The position numbers and the translations under genes are program-made. Positions 28,608 to 37,213 of a DNA stretch of 59,048 nt are shown here, in pieces. The stretch is from contig JAFZEI010000055.1 of the NCBI GenBank assembly GCA_017560765.1, positions 1 through 59,048 on the forward strand. The letters are read 5' to 3'. This stretch comes from Clostridia bacterium (GTDB taxonomy: Bacteria > Bacillota > Clostridia > UBA1212 > UBA1255). The notes under the pieces are model-generated. The model was not told where the DNA came from and did not search any database. It was given only the letters and a program-made list of their open reading frames with translations. Positions within the stretch are counted from its first letter, which is position 1, and each line of letters starts with the position of its first letter.

Positions 28608-29990
28608 ATGTTTACAGGAAAAATTTGTTCAATATCTATACTCAACAAAAAATTTTACTTAAATGCGGTTAATGGTTTTTTAGAGTCACTTGCCGATAAT
28701 CACAAAAGCAAAAACAACGAAAGATTTTTAAATTTCAAAGAAGCTGTTATTAAAATACTTGAACTTAGAATAGATAACGCCTACCCGGGATGTGACGGAA
28801 TAATAAATATCGATATGTCGCTTACCGAAGATTATATAGAAATTTCCATAAACGACAAAGGTGTTCCATGTTGGATAGATGATTTCAAAAGTGAAAAAGT
28901 TGATTCTATCGGTATGGAAAATTTAGGTAAAGACGGCCAGCGAATTTTTGTAAGAATGTATATGCTGAACATGATTGTATTTAAAGAACCTGATCCATTC
29001 CCTGAAATGCAAGTATTGGACACAAACATCTCAATAAAACGTGTCGAAACAGAAAAAGATGTTCTCGAAGCAATCAGATGTATTTACAGCGAATACGGAT
29101 ATTCATATTCTTATCAAAAGTTTTATTATGTTGAAAGTTTTATGAATGCTATCAAAAAAAAGGAAATAATGTCATTTTTGGCAGTTAACGAGCATGGTCA
29201 AACAGCAGGTCATTTCGCACTTTTATTTTCTGATAAATTCAAGAATATGCCTGAAATTTCCACGGTTGTTACTCGAAAAGAATTCCGCGGCTTAGGTTTA
29301 TTTGCAAAATTTATGGATTATAGCATTGAACTGGGAAAAGCGAACAATTTCCGTGCATTGATGGGGCAACCCGTAGCCTTTCATTCCATGTCTCAAAAGG
29401 CTTTTATAAAGGCCGGTTTTACTGCCACCTCCCTATTACTTTCATATATAAATGCCGAAATCGAAAGTGAATATAACAAAAACAAACAGAGAATGGATTT
29501 ATTTGCCGCTGTAAAAATTCTTGACGAATCAGCTTGCGGTGTGATTTATCCTCCCGAAGAAATAAAATCTTTTATAGAAAATATACTGACAAAAGCAAAT
29601 TACAATTATCAAATCGGTGCTAAGGCGGCAAAAGCAAAAGAAACTCAAATCAATGTCCATACCAGCCGACACTTAAAAATGACGAGAATCATTCTTTCTG
29701 CGGCTGATGATTTTTTCGAAAGAGTATTAAGAGAGACAGTAAAAGACTCTATAAAAAATAAACTTGATATGATAGAACTTATGATTTCTCTTAACACCCC
29801 GAGCTGTGAATTTGCTTATAGAATTGCAAAAAAATGCGATTTTAAAATTTCGGGAATTCTCCCGGGCAGTGAAATAGCAGATTATATTATAATGCAATTA
29901 CTGCTTGCATCAGATTATGATTATGACAGTTTGATTGCTGTAGGCGATTATGAAGATCTCAAAAATGAGATTATTGACTTAAACAAATAA
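28608..29990 (+). CDS. HATPase-like domain fused to GNAT acetyltransferase domain
   Basis: This 460-residue protein starts with a region like the RsbW/SpoIIAB ATPase fold (residues 1 to about 135). It has a G1-like motif NDKGVP (82-87) and a GKDGQRIF segment, but the N-box reads EAVIK where Asn is expected, so ATP/Mg binding is doubtful. A GNAT N-acyltransferase domain follows (about 140-285), with the acetyl-CoA loop FRGLGLF at 226-232 and the FIKAGF motif. The C-terminal 160 residues are alpha/beta and unassigned, possibly a second GNAT-like fold. It starts 2 bp after the MATE gene. It could modify the operon's product or sense it; neither can be shown from sequence. Confidence 0.78.
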   Translation: MFTGKICSISILNKKFYLNAVNGFLESLADNHKSKNNERFLNFKEAVIKILELRIDNAYPGCDGIINIDMSLTEDYIEISINDKGVPCWIDDFKSEKVDSIGMENLGKDGQRIFVRMYMLNMIVFKEPDPFPEMQVLDTNISIKRVETEKDVLEAIRCIYSEYGYSYSYQKFYYVESFMNAIKKKEIMSFLAVNEHGQTAGHFALLFSDKFKNMPEISTVVTRKEFRGLGLFAKFMDYSIELGKANNFRALMGQPVAFHSMSQKAFIKAGFTATSLLLSYINAEIESEYNKNKQRMDLFAAVKILDESACGVIYPPEEIKSFIENILTKANYNYQIGAKAAKAKETQINVHTSRHLKMTRIILSAADDFFERVLRETVKDSIKNKLDMIELMISLNTPSCEFAYRIAKKCDFKISGILPGSEIADYIIMQLLLASDYDYDSLIAVGDYEDLKNEIIDLNK

Positions 29991-30012
29991 TTTTAGTGTA
30001 GGAGAAACAAAA

Positions 30013-31260
30013 ATGAGTGTAAAAATATATTCCGCAGAAGAAATAATACAATATGCAAGAAAGAATTCAAAATATTACGCTGAATTATACAGAGACATAC
30101 CTGAGAATGCCTGCCTTACTGATTTACCTTTGATTGTACAAGATGACTTTTGGGCCAATTGCGATAAAAACGGATATTGTGTTGCGACTCGTGAGCAAAC
30201 AGACGGACAAATTTTTAAAAGCGGCGGTACTACAGGCAATCCTAAATATTCCCTCTATACTGCAGAAGAGTGGCAAACAATGTGTGAGTGCAGCGGTGCT
30301 GTATTAACACGAGGAGGTCTAAAAAACGGTATGAAAATCGCAAACCTTTTCTATGCTGGCGGTCTTTATGCAAGTTTCTTGTATACATACAGTATGCTCT
30401 ATTTTGCCTCTGCAAAAACTCTTGTGTATAACTTATCAGGAAATATTGATATTGAAGAAATTGTCCATACCATACACGATCACAAAATCAACTGTATTGC
30501 AGGACTGCCGTCAATACTTACTAAAATTGTTTCATATATTGAAGAAAATAATATGACCGGTTTTGCTGTTGATACGATATATTTTGCCGGCGAAACACTT
30601 TATCAAGACCAAAGAGATAAAATCAGCAATGCTTTTGGCAGAAACATTGATTTTAAATCGATTTTTTATGCGTCCAATGACGGCGGCCCGATCGGTTACT
30701 TTACAACCGATTGCGGATTCAATGAGCACAGAGTAATGTCCGAACTTACAATTTTAGAGTTAATAGACCCCGACACAGGTGAAATTATTACTGAAATGAA
30801 TCGTCCCGGCGTTATATATATTACTTCTCTTTTTAAAACTCTAATACCTCTTATTCGTTATCCTGCGGGAGATATCGGTGAATACACCGAACCAGAAGGC
30901 AATCCCGACCGTAAATTCAGAATTCTCGGCAGAAGCGATGTTGCTGCCAGAGCCGGCTATGTTTCTCTGTATTATCAAGATATAGGCAGCATTTTAAAGA
31001 AGTGCGGTATAGACTATTATTCATATCAAATCATCTCAAAACGCAGTGAAAAAGATTACTTCGTTTTCAGAATAGCTGCTCCGAAACAGGGCGATACGGA
31101 TAAATTTATTGATATGCTTCTAAAAGAACGTTCATTTTTAAAAGATGCTCTTGACGACGGTACATTAAACTCCCCTGTTGTGGAATGGTGCAAACCTACC
31201 GATTTGGACTACAACCCACGAACAGGAAAGCTTAAATCTATAATTGATATGAGAAAATAA
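30013..31260 (+). CDS. PaaK/CapK-like adenylate-forming enzyme
   Basis: This 415-residue protein belongs to the phenylacetate-CoA ligase-like branch of adenylating enzymes. The P-loop SGGTTGNPKYS is at residues 70-80, NLFYAGGLYASF and YFAGETL follow, and RYPAGDIGEY is the adenylate-binding motif. It is a paralogue of the C-terminal half of the LuxC fusion: both have NLFY(S/A)GGLY, and both end in similar K-(V/L)-(R/K)-S-(V/I)-I-D-(L/M)-R-K tails. Canonical PaaK proteins are slightly longer. It closes the operon 22 bp after the GNAT gene, behind GGAG, and ends 6 bp from the convergent M14 gene. Confidence 0.83.
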   Translation: MSVKIYSAEEIIQYARKNSKYYAELYRDIPENACLTDLPLIVQDDFWANCDKNGYCVATREQTDGQIFKSGGTTGNPKYSLYTAEEWQTMCECSGAVLTRGGLKNGMKIANLFYAGGLYASFLYTYSMLYFASAKTLVYNLSGNIDIEEIVHTIHDHKINCIAGLPSILTKIVSYIEENNMTGFAVDTIYFAGETLYQDQRDKISNAFGRNIDFKSIFYASNDGGPIGYFTTDCGFNEHRVMSELTILELIDPDTGEIITEMNRPGVIYITSLFKTLIPLIRYPAGDIGEYTEPEGNPDRKFRILGRSDVAARAGYVSLYYQDIGSILKKCGIDYYSYQIISKRSEKDYFVFRIAAPKQGDTDKFIDMLLKERSFLKDALDDGTLNSPVVEWCKPTDLDYNPRTGKLKSIIDMRK

Positions 31261-31266
31261 TTCTGA

Positions 31267-32583
31267 TTATAAATTAGCTGCCTCAACAGCTGCCAAAGAC
31301 ATCAAAGGCTCATTAGCCCTATAAATAGTATCAAATTGAGCTACAGACAAAGGATTTATACCGATGCCGCATTCAATGGTATATCCGGGGCGATTGTTTT
31401 CTTGTATAAACCAATCCTTGTACCCGGCATAGCCTGATTCTGTCGGTGTTAATTCAAGAGAATATCCACTTGCTTCGGATAATTTACGCCCTATTTCAAG
31501 AGAACCCTCAGGCTCATAGTCAAGATATTTCCAGAAAATAACATTACCTTGCGTATGATAAGATAATGTCAATTTAAAGGCATTCCGACGGGTAAAATTG
31601 CCCAAAGCAACGCTTTCCGCCTCAGAAAAAGCAAAAGGTCCCACATAGTCCCGCGGACCGGGCAAATTATATCCTTGTGCAAACTTAATTTCACGTGCCT
31701 GTTCCCATCCGGCAGGATAATTAAGATTCAAATCGACGCCTTTTATATTAGCCTTCCACCCTGTCGGGAATTGAATATTCGGATAATTTTCTGAAAGTTT
31801 TTTTGCTGATTTATATATATCACTGTCTTTGTCAAAGTAACCGTTTACCAAATCCACTCCATCAGGATTAACCATTGGTACAATGTGGATTCGACACAAA
31901 TCATAAATGGTTTTGGCATTATAACCACCAACATCACCGCCAAAGGCATAAGCCTTAGCTAATTTCTCAATATATTTAAGAACCACAGGTATTGTTATCC
32001 ACTCGTTTGCGTGGTGTGATGCATTATACATAACACTTGTATTACCCTTGCCAAAAGTAATGCAGTATAAACCTCTCCCCAACTCACTGTTCCCTATAGT
32101 ATAACTCTCCAAAAATGGATATCGGGCAATAATCCCTTCTATAAACAAAGACATTAGCTCCCATGTATATGAAATTTCACCGTAAGTAACTGTATTTTCT
32201 CCGTTATAAAAGCCTAACGGGACATTAATTATCGCCCCAATCGGTAAATTATTAGGCGATATATTCGGATTAGCAACGCTGATAGCTTGCGAAGAAGTGC
32301 CGTAACGTCTTGAAATTTTATAAAAGGTGTCACCGGACTCAATCCTGTATCTTAAAAAGCCCGTAATGTATGGCAGCAACTTTTTCCATGTAGCCGCACC
32401 TACCACACCGTCAACAGTAAGGCCGTTGTCTCTTTGAAATTCTCTCACAGCTAAATACGTGCTCTCCCCAAAAACACCGTCAATGCCCTTGTTCCTACCT
32501 TTTATGTTGTAACCTGCTCGTAAAAGAGCAAGCTGAAGCATTTCCACTTGCGGGCCTTTGTCACCGCGTCTTAATAATATCAT
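31267..32583 (-). CDS. M14 gamma-D-glutamyl-diamino acid endopeptidase (sporulation type)
   Basis: This 438-residue enzyme should cut the peptide of peptidoglycan between D-Glu and the diamino acid. It has a peptidoglycan-binding domain (residues 5-70, with DGVFGESTYLAVREFQ), a LysM domain (about 79-122) and an M14 zinc carboxypeptidase domain. Zinc ligands H191 and E194 lie in HHANE, the third ligand H343 is in SYHTQG, and the catalytic E404 is in TIECG. No signal peptide is present, as in the sporulation endopeptidases ENP1 and YqgT, which act in the mother cell. AGGAGG precedes the ATG. A SigK-like promoter may lie upstream. Confidence 0.9.
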   Translation of the reverse strand: MILLRRGDKGPQVEMLQLALLRAGYNIKGRNKGIDGVFGESTYLAVREFQRDNGLTVDGVVGAATWKKLLPYITGFLRYRIESGDTFYKISRRYGTSSQAISVANPNISPNNLPIGAIINVPLGFYNGENTVTYGEISYTWELMSLFIEGIIARYPFLESYTIGNSELGRGLYCITFGKGNTSVMYNASHHANEWITIPVVLKYIEKLAKAYAFGGDVGGYNAKTIYDLCRIHIVPMVNPDGVDLVNGYFDKDSDIYKSAKKLSENYPNIQFPTGWKANIKGVDLNLNYPAGWEQAREIKFAQGYNLPGPRDYVGPFAFSEAESVALGNFTRRNAFKLTLSYHTQGNVIFWKYLDYEPEGSLEIGRKLSEASGYSLELTPTESGYAGYKDWFIQENNRPGYTIECGIGINPLSVAQFDTIYRANEPLMSLAAVEAANL

Positions 32584-32617
32584 GCTAAAGAGCCTCCTGA
32601 TAAAAATAACTCTTTAG

Positions 32618-32645
32618 TATTATATGCACCGGGATAATTAGACGT
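32618..32645 (-). promoter_or_regulatory. Possible mother-cell (SigK-like) promoter
   Basis: On the minus strand AC (32645-32644) is followed after 17 bp by CATATAATA (32626-32618). This fits the relaxed SigK pattern AC-N16/17-CATANNNTA. The box also contains TATAAT, so a housekeeping promoter is possible, but no -35 TTGACA-like sequence is at the right place. Confidence 0.3.
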
Positions 32646-32658
32646 ACTGATATACGAA

Positions 32659-34383
32659 TCAATTAAATTCTATCTCAAAACCATCTTGCTGAGATATTTC
32701 CTTAAGCAAATCCACAGCACTGTCAAAGCTGTCCGCAACAGGTTTTTGTGTTTGCTCATCAGAAACAGCAGCAAATCCATTTAAATCATCATTTTTTGTG
32801 GCATAAACCACACGAAGCGACATACCATATGCTGTAGTTGCACTTTCCGAAAGAATGTCCGTCGCATCCTTTTTCACAATCATGTCTTTAACAATTGAAT
32901 TTGCAAAAACAAGTATCAAATTGCCCTTCCCGTCAAGCACGCCGCGACTGTTAATTTTTATCAAAGCCGCCAAAGAGGCTTGGCCCTTACCTGAAACATT
33001 CGAAAGGAAATCCTTCCAATCAAGCTCGTCAGATTCTGTTATGCCTGCTACGGGATTCTTCTTTACCGTTTCCTTTTTTATCGGCTCTGCTTGTGTTTCC
33101 TGCTTCTTGGGCAGGGGTTTCTCTACCTGCTTCTCTACCTGTTTCTCTGTCGGAATTTCTACAGACCTCTCTTCAACTATTTGAGGTTGACTTACGGAAT
33201 GTCTTTCTGCTGTTCGAATGCCTGTCCTTACAAGGTCAGAAAGTCTTTGCTCCAACGCAGAAATCCTTTGAGAAACAGAAGCTTCGGATTCATCCCATTT
33301 CCTGTCACACAAAGCGAGCATACCTGCTTCAAACAGTATTTTTCTCTGCAAAGCCCACTTCAAAGAGCTGTCCAGCTTTGAAAGCTCTTTTACCATTAAA
33401 GTTAATTCTTCTTTGTTAGTATCGTTTGCTATTTCTTTTAATAAATTCATGCTGCTCGGAGTCTCATAAATCATGCCCTCAGGATTTTTAATAGTTAAAA
33501 TAACCAATACATTTCTGAAAATCTGCATAAGTTCTGCAATAAAATCCGAGGGATCTCTGCCCTCAGAGAACAATACGGAAACTTGGCGCAAAATTTCGGC
33601 CCCATCCGAATGGATAATATTCTGTGCAAACTTCTCAACAAACTCCTTGTCAATTGAACCTGTAGCTGCCCTTGCTGCAGAAAGAGTAAGATTGTCTGAA
33701 CAAGAAGCCAAAGTTTGGTCAAGAAGGCTTATGGCATCACGCATGGCACCATCTGATTTTTGTGCAAGAAAAGCAAGCGCAGGAAGCTCATACGACAGCT
33801 CCTGTTCCTTGCAGATTTTCTCTAATCTGCCTATAATTCCCTCTTGCGAAATTCTCTTAAAATCATATCTTTGGCAACGTGACAAAATTGTAACCGGCAA
33901 TTTATTAGGCTCTGTTGTTGCCAAAATAAAAATAACATTCTCCGGAGGCTCCTCGAGAGTTTTAAGCAAAGCATTAAAAGCTCCTGTCGAAAGCATGTGA
34001 ACCTCATCTATTATAAATACTTTGAATTTTGCAATTGATGCAGCATAAGCAGTTTCTTCAATAATCGCTCTAATGTTATCAACACCATTATTTGAAGCAG
34101 CGTCAATTTCCGAAACATCAAGTATTTGCTGATTTAATATATTGCGACAAACATCGCACTCATTACAAGGGCTGCCGTTTTGAGGATTAAGACAGTTAAC
34201 TGCTCTTGCAAAAATCTTTGCCATAGTTGTCTTACCCGTTCCTCTTGTACCGCAAAAAAGATATGCATGGGCAATTCTGCCGGACATAACAGCATTTCTT
34301 AAAACCGTTACAACCGGGCTCTGTTCTACAACCTCTTCAAATGTCATAGGTCGCCATTTCCTGTACAGTGCCATATAAGCCAT
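32659..34383 (-). CDS. dnaX: DNA polymerase III subunits gamma and tau
   Basis: DnaX is the ATPase of the clamp loader. The 574-residue protein starts ALYRKWRPMTFEEVV. It has Walker A GTRGTGKT (45-52), a zinc module with C64, C73, C76 and C79, the DEVHMLS Walker B and the SRC box (LSRCQRYDFKRI). A Pro/Lys/Glu-rich tau linker begins near residue 400, followed by a C-terminal domain. I saw no frameshift slip signal of the A-AAA-AAG type that would make a separate gamma form. AGGAGG lies 9 nt before the ATG. The SRP RNA gene lies directly upstream, the common Firmicutes order. Confidence 0.96.
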   Translation of the reverse strand: MAYMALYRKWRPMTFEEVVEQSPVVTVLRNAVMSGRIAHAYLFCGTRGTGKTTMAKIFARAVNCLNPQNGSPCNECDVCRNILNQQILDVSEIDAASNNGVDNIRAIIEETAYAASIAKFKVFIIDEVHMLSTGAFNALLKTLEEPPENVIFILATTEPNKLPVTILSRCQRYDFKRISQEGIIGRLEKICKEQELSYELPALAFLAQKSDGAMRDAISLLDQTLASCSDNLTLSAARAATGSIDKEFVEKFAQNIIHSDGAEILRQVSVLFSEGRDPSDFIAELMQIFRNVLVILTIKNPEGMIYETPSSMNLLKEIANDTNKEELTLMVKELSKLDSSLKWALQRKILFEAGMLALCDRKWDESEASVSQRISALEQRLSDLVRTGIRTAERHSVSQPQIVEERSVEIPTEKQVEKQVEKPLPKKQETQAEPIKKETVKKNPVAGITESDELDWKDFLSNVSGKGQASLAALIKINSRGVLDGKGNLILVFANSIVKDMIVKKDATDILSESATTAYGMSLRVVYATKNDDLNGFAAVSDEQTQKPVADSFDSAVDLLKEISQQDGFEIEFN

Positions 34384-34417
34384 TTCCCATGTCCTCCTAA
34401 ATACAATAAATCAAAAA

Positions 34418-34553
34418 AGTTCGGCTCTCAAGGGTACAGCCGGAAAGGATACGGCACACAGAGGGCTTCGCTTACCGCTGCTTCCTTCCGGACCTGACGG
34501 GGTTCACAAATTTCTGTTGCGTATGTCCCGGCTGCACCTTTGAAAGCCGAACT
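34418..34553 (-). ncRNA. ffs: Signal recognition particle RNA (4.5S type)
   Basis: The minus strand encodes the conserved SRP RNA domain IV, with CAGGTCCGGAAGGAAGCAG at 34496-34478, flanked by long complementary arms. The 5' AGTTCGGCTTTCAAAGG arm pairs with the 3' CCCTTGAGAGCCGAACT arm. The RNA binds Ffh and directs membrane proteins to the translocon. The ends are set from the limits of the terminal stem, giving about 136 nt, the short form without an Alu domain. Confidence 0.95.
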
Positions 34554-34559
34554 TGACTT

Positions 34560-34588
34560 AGTATAACCCATTTTTATTTTAAAAGCAA
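34560..34588 (-). promoter_or_regulatory. Promoter of the SRP RNA gene
   Basis: On the minus strand TTGCTT (34588-34583) is followed after 17 bp by TATACT (34565-34560). The predicted start is 6-7 nt later, matching the 5' end of the RNA stem. Confidence 0.6.
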
Positions 34589-34589
34589 T

Positions 34590-35351
34590 TTAATTTTTAT
34601 ATTTATCAAAATCCGAAGCATATTCCAGAATAACAATATAAGAGTTACCTTCTGCCATAAGTATAAGAGATTCAATCATTTTATCCTCCGGTATGGCTAC
34701 GCAACCGGCAGAAGACTTTGCTGTATCACTTGTACAATGAAGAAAAATCGCGGCACCACGTCCCGGTACTGCAGGATTAACATTAAAATTTATCATTGTA
34801 CAATAATTATAGACACCCACATAATCTATTAAATGTTCAGAACCGGCAGGGCTCCATGAAGAAGGCATCTCACTGCCCTTTACAAGCTGATTATATGTAG
34901 GAAATCTTGAGTCACCGCTCCAATAGTGGTCCTCATTCACTTTTATATATTCAGCATTTAACCACATCGGTTTATTTTTAATACCAAACTTCTCGCCCAG
35001 TGAATATACTCCTCCCGGTGTGGTTTTTGAGCCGGCTCGCCTTTTCGTTGCATCCGTAATTACACCATTAGCACCAAGATAGCCTTTTGTATTAAATTCT
35101 TCTACCCACCTGCCTGCATAATTTGCGTATGCATAAAAGTTGCAAGAGGTATAACCTGCATCCTTTACCACAACGAACACCGTATCTGCGTCCTCTGCTA
35201 TACTAAGCGACGGAATATCCGCGCCGAATCTGCCCTCGTCGCCATACCCAAAGTAGCATAAAAAATTCCGTCCGTTTGTGCCATGGCAAACAAGAACAAC
35301 AGCAAGTAAAAGAAAGCAAACAAATATTTTTTTAGCTCTTAAAAGTTTCAT
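34590..35351 (-). CDS. L,D-transpeptidase family protein (YkuD fold)
   Basis: This roughly 253-residue protein has an N-terminal basic/hydrophobic segment (LLRAKKIFVCFLLLAVVLV), which is a signal peptide or anchor, so it acts outside the membrane. The catalytic pattern HCTSDTAKSSAGC (H205 and C217 from the ATG at 35351) is that of YkuD L,D-transpeptidases, which make 3-3 cross-links in peptidoglycan or act on related substrates. The ATG lies one base after the stop of the upstream PIN-like gene and has no clear SD of its own. Translation may therefore depend on the cassette upstream. Confidence 0.85.
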   Translation of the reverse strand: MKLLRAKKIFVCFLLLAVVLVCHGTNGRNFLCYFGYGDEGRFGADIPSLSIAEDADTVFVVVKDAGYTSCNFYAYANYAGRWVEEFNTKGYLGANGVITDATKRRAGSKTTPGGVYSLGEKFGIKNKPMWLNAEYIKVNEDHYWSGDSRFPTYNQLVKGSEMPSSWSPAGSEHLIDYVGVYNYCTMINFNVNPAVPGRGAAIFLHCTSDTAKSSAGCVAIPEDKMIESLILMAEGNSYIVILEYASDFDKYKN

Positions 35352-35352
35352 A

Positions 35353-36318
35353 TTATGCTTCACGTCCAATCAAATCAATTTTTTCATTCGCAAAGATCAT
35401 TTCAACAGCTTCCTCAATTGAAATCTTCTTTTCCACCGATTGAAACGGAAGGTTATTTCTGATAACCAATTTAACCGTCTCACCCATTATTTTTCGTAAT
35501 GAATCCAGAACTTTTTCTTTTGAGTCAAGGATTCTTTCACTAACCATATATTGAACCATCGAAAAAACAGTTATACTTCCAAATCGGCAAACCATATTAG
35601 AATACGATGTCTGTAAGGACTTATTCATTCTTGCAATCGCCCCCAAATCATGTGAACAAAAAATAAATTCATTCCGTGATGATCCTTGAGTTAACTCAAA
35701 TATAAAGAAGAGTGAGATAGCGATTAATTCTTCCGCCATACTATCTTTGCTCGTTTTTACATTTTTTAAATATACTATTATGTCCTTAACAAACGAACCT
35801 GTATCAGGAATGTTAAATCCCATCTCTTGAAACCCGTAATAAGGCATCCTGCAATCTGTTCTGATTCTTCCTGCCAAAGATAAGTTTGCTATGTTATCAT
35901 GTATCAGATTTGAAAAACGCCTATTCCAGGCCTCTGCAGAATATGACATATAAGGTCGAATATTCTCACAAATTTTCTCTTCTTTCAGCAAAAGCAAAGA
36001 AAATCCATATTCAGACATATTACAAAAAAACTTCTCATTCTTTTCTTGTAATTTATTCTCTATCGAATCTTTAAGTTCATACAAAACAAGTTCTGTTATT
36101 ACAAAAACTATTTTGGATTTTTCCTTTCCTCCTGCAATTTTTTCAAAAGCTTTTAACAAATCCTCTGTTTCAAAATTAAAAAATTTAGTAACAAAGCACG
36201 TATCTAAAAAAATTATCTTTTCCGCCCGTAAAATTGAAGCAATTACTTTTTTTTGATTAGTTTCAAATAAATCTCCGGAAGCAGATATCATATCAGAAAT
36301 ACAATCCGCAACTGTCAT
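35353..36318 (-). CDS. PIN-like domain protein, possible RNase toxin
   Basis: I do not recognise this 321-residue protein as a named family, but it shows the acidic pattern of a PIN-type nuclease. D39 lies in IIFLDTCFVTK, E81 in TELVLYELKD, E196/E197 in AEELIAISLFF, and D224 in FCSHDLGA. PIN proteins usually cut RNA and often act as toxins. The length is about twice that of simple VapC toxins, with an added C-terminal helical part. GGGAGG precedes the ATG, which overlaps the stop of the ImmA/IrrE gene (TAATG). It is the third gene of the XRE-ImmA-PIN cassette. Confidence 0.6.
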   Translation of the reverse strand: MTVADCISDMISASGDLFETNQKKVIASILRAEKIIFLDTCFVTKFFNFETEDLLKAFEKIAGGKEKSKIVFVITELVLYELKDSIENKLQEKNEKFFCNMSEYGFSLLLLKEEKICENIRPYMSYSAEAWNRRFSNLIHDNIANLSLAGRIRTDCRMPYYGFQEMGFNIPDTGSFVKDIIVYLKNVKTSKDSMAEELIAISLFFIFELTQGSSRNEFIFCSHDLGAIARMNKSLQTSYSNMVCRFGSITVFSMVQYMVSERILDSKEKVLDSLRKIMGETVKLVIRNNLPFQSVEKKISIEEAVEMIFANEKIDLIGREA

Positions 36319-37172
36319 TACGCTTCCTCCCTCACATAGAGATATGCGTTTCTCAATCCTTCCAGACGATATTCTAAATCTTCAAGTGTTATTAGGCCTC
36401 TTGCTACATTTTTCTCACCAATTTTTTTGGCTTCATCAAATAATTTTTCAAAATCATCTTCTCCGGTTGGCTCCATTATTGAAACATCACCCTTACGCAT
36501 AGGCATATTTCTAAATAATTCTTTCTGCTTTTCTTCACTATTGTTTTTCAGTAAAATATTCATCAGTAAAGAATCCCCGGTATCAAAGATATCCAACTCA
36601 TAACACCTTATTACCACTGACATATATGTGGTCTGGTAATAACTCATTAACGCGAAAACAGTAATCAATTCATGAATATATGGATGCTTCTGTTCTTCCT
36701 CTATCGGCACTCTCTTTTTTTCTAATAAACCAACCACAGATTTTACATCTTCTGTCGGCATAATAACTGCACCTGCAAATGCATTTGCCATTTGTTCTTC
36801 TTCTATTTCATCATAGTTATTCAAATATAAATCAGCTGTGTTCCCGGTGGAATTATTTTGAACCAAAACATGATATAATTCATGTGCAATTGCAAAATTA
36901 TTATTTGCCAAGCTTTTTGATGTGTTTAGCACTAAGTAATTTGAATTATTAAATCTAAGCTGAAATGCCCCAATTTCTTTACTTTTCATCGGGATACGCA
37001 AAAACTTATATCCTTTGTTATCGAAAATCAATTGTGCTAACGTCTGCATATCTGATATAACTACCGGATTTTGTCTTCCAATACTATCATAAAAGATATT
37101 CTTTGCAGTTGATATTTCTTTACTATGCGATTTATTAAATTCCAATATTTTATATAACTTTTCTTTATCCAT
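36318..37172 (-). CDS. ImmA/IrrE family metallopeptidase
   Basis: This roughly 284-residue protein has the zinc motif HELYH (residues 101-105 counted from an upstream TTG at 37184) in AIAHELYHVL. It is followed by the distal acidic site EEEQMANAFAGAVIMP typical of M78 peptidases. ImmA/IrrE proteases cut partner XRE-type repressors after DNA damage or other signals. The natural partner here is the XRE protein just upstream (37214-37552). The start is uncertain: the ATG at 37172 has AGAGGG very close, and the TTG at 37184 has GGGG at a better distance. The C-terminal third carries no motif I know. Confidence 0.88.
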   Translation of the reverse strand: MDKEKLYKILEFNKSHSKEISTAKNIFYDSIGRQNPVVISDMQTLAQLIFDNKGYKFLRIPMKSKEIGAFQLRFNNSNYLVLNTSKSLANNNFAIAHELYHVLVQNNSTGNTADLYLNNYDEIEEEQMANAFAGAVIMPTEDVKSVVGLLEKKRVPIEEEQKHPYIHELITVFALMSYYQTTYMSVVIRCYELDIFDTGDSLLMNILLKNNSEEKQKELFRNMPMRKGDVSIMEPTGEDDFEKLFDEAKKIGEKNVARGLITLEDLEYRLEGLRNAYLYVREEA

Positions 37173-37213
37173 AATCCCTCTCAAAAAATCCCCGGCAACT
37201 ATAGGTAACAGAA

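Noticed and set aside
23352-31260. Bioluminescence operon
   Set aside because: LuxC- and LuxE-like proteins are present but no luxA, luxB or luxD is encoded, and aldehyde-forming enzymes have other uses.
33473-34000. 175-codon plus-strand open frame
   Set aside because: It is antisense to the dnaX ATPase domain, which is fully conserved on the other strand.
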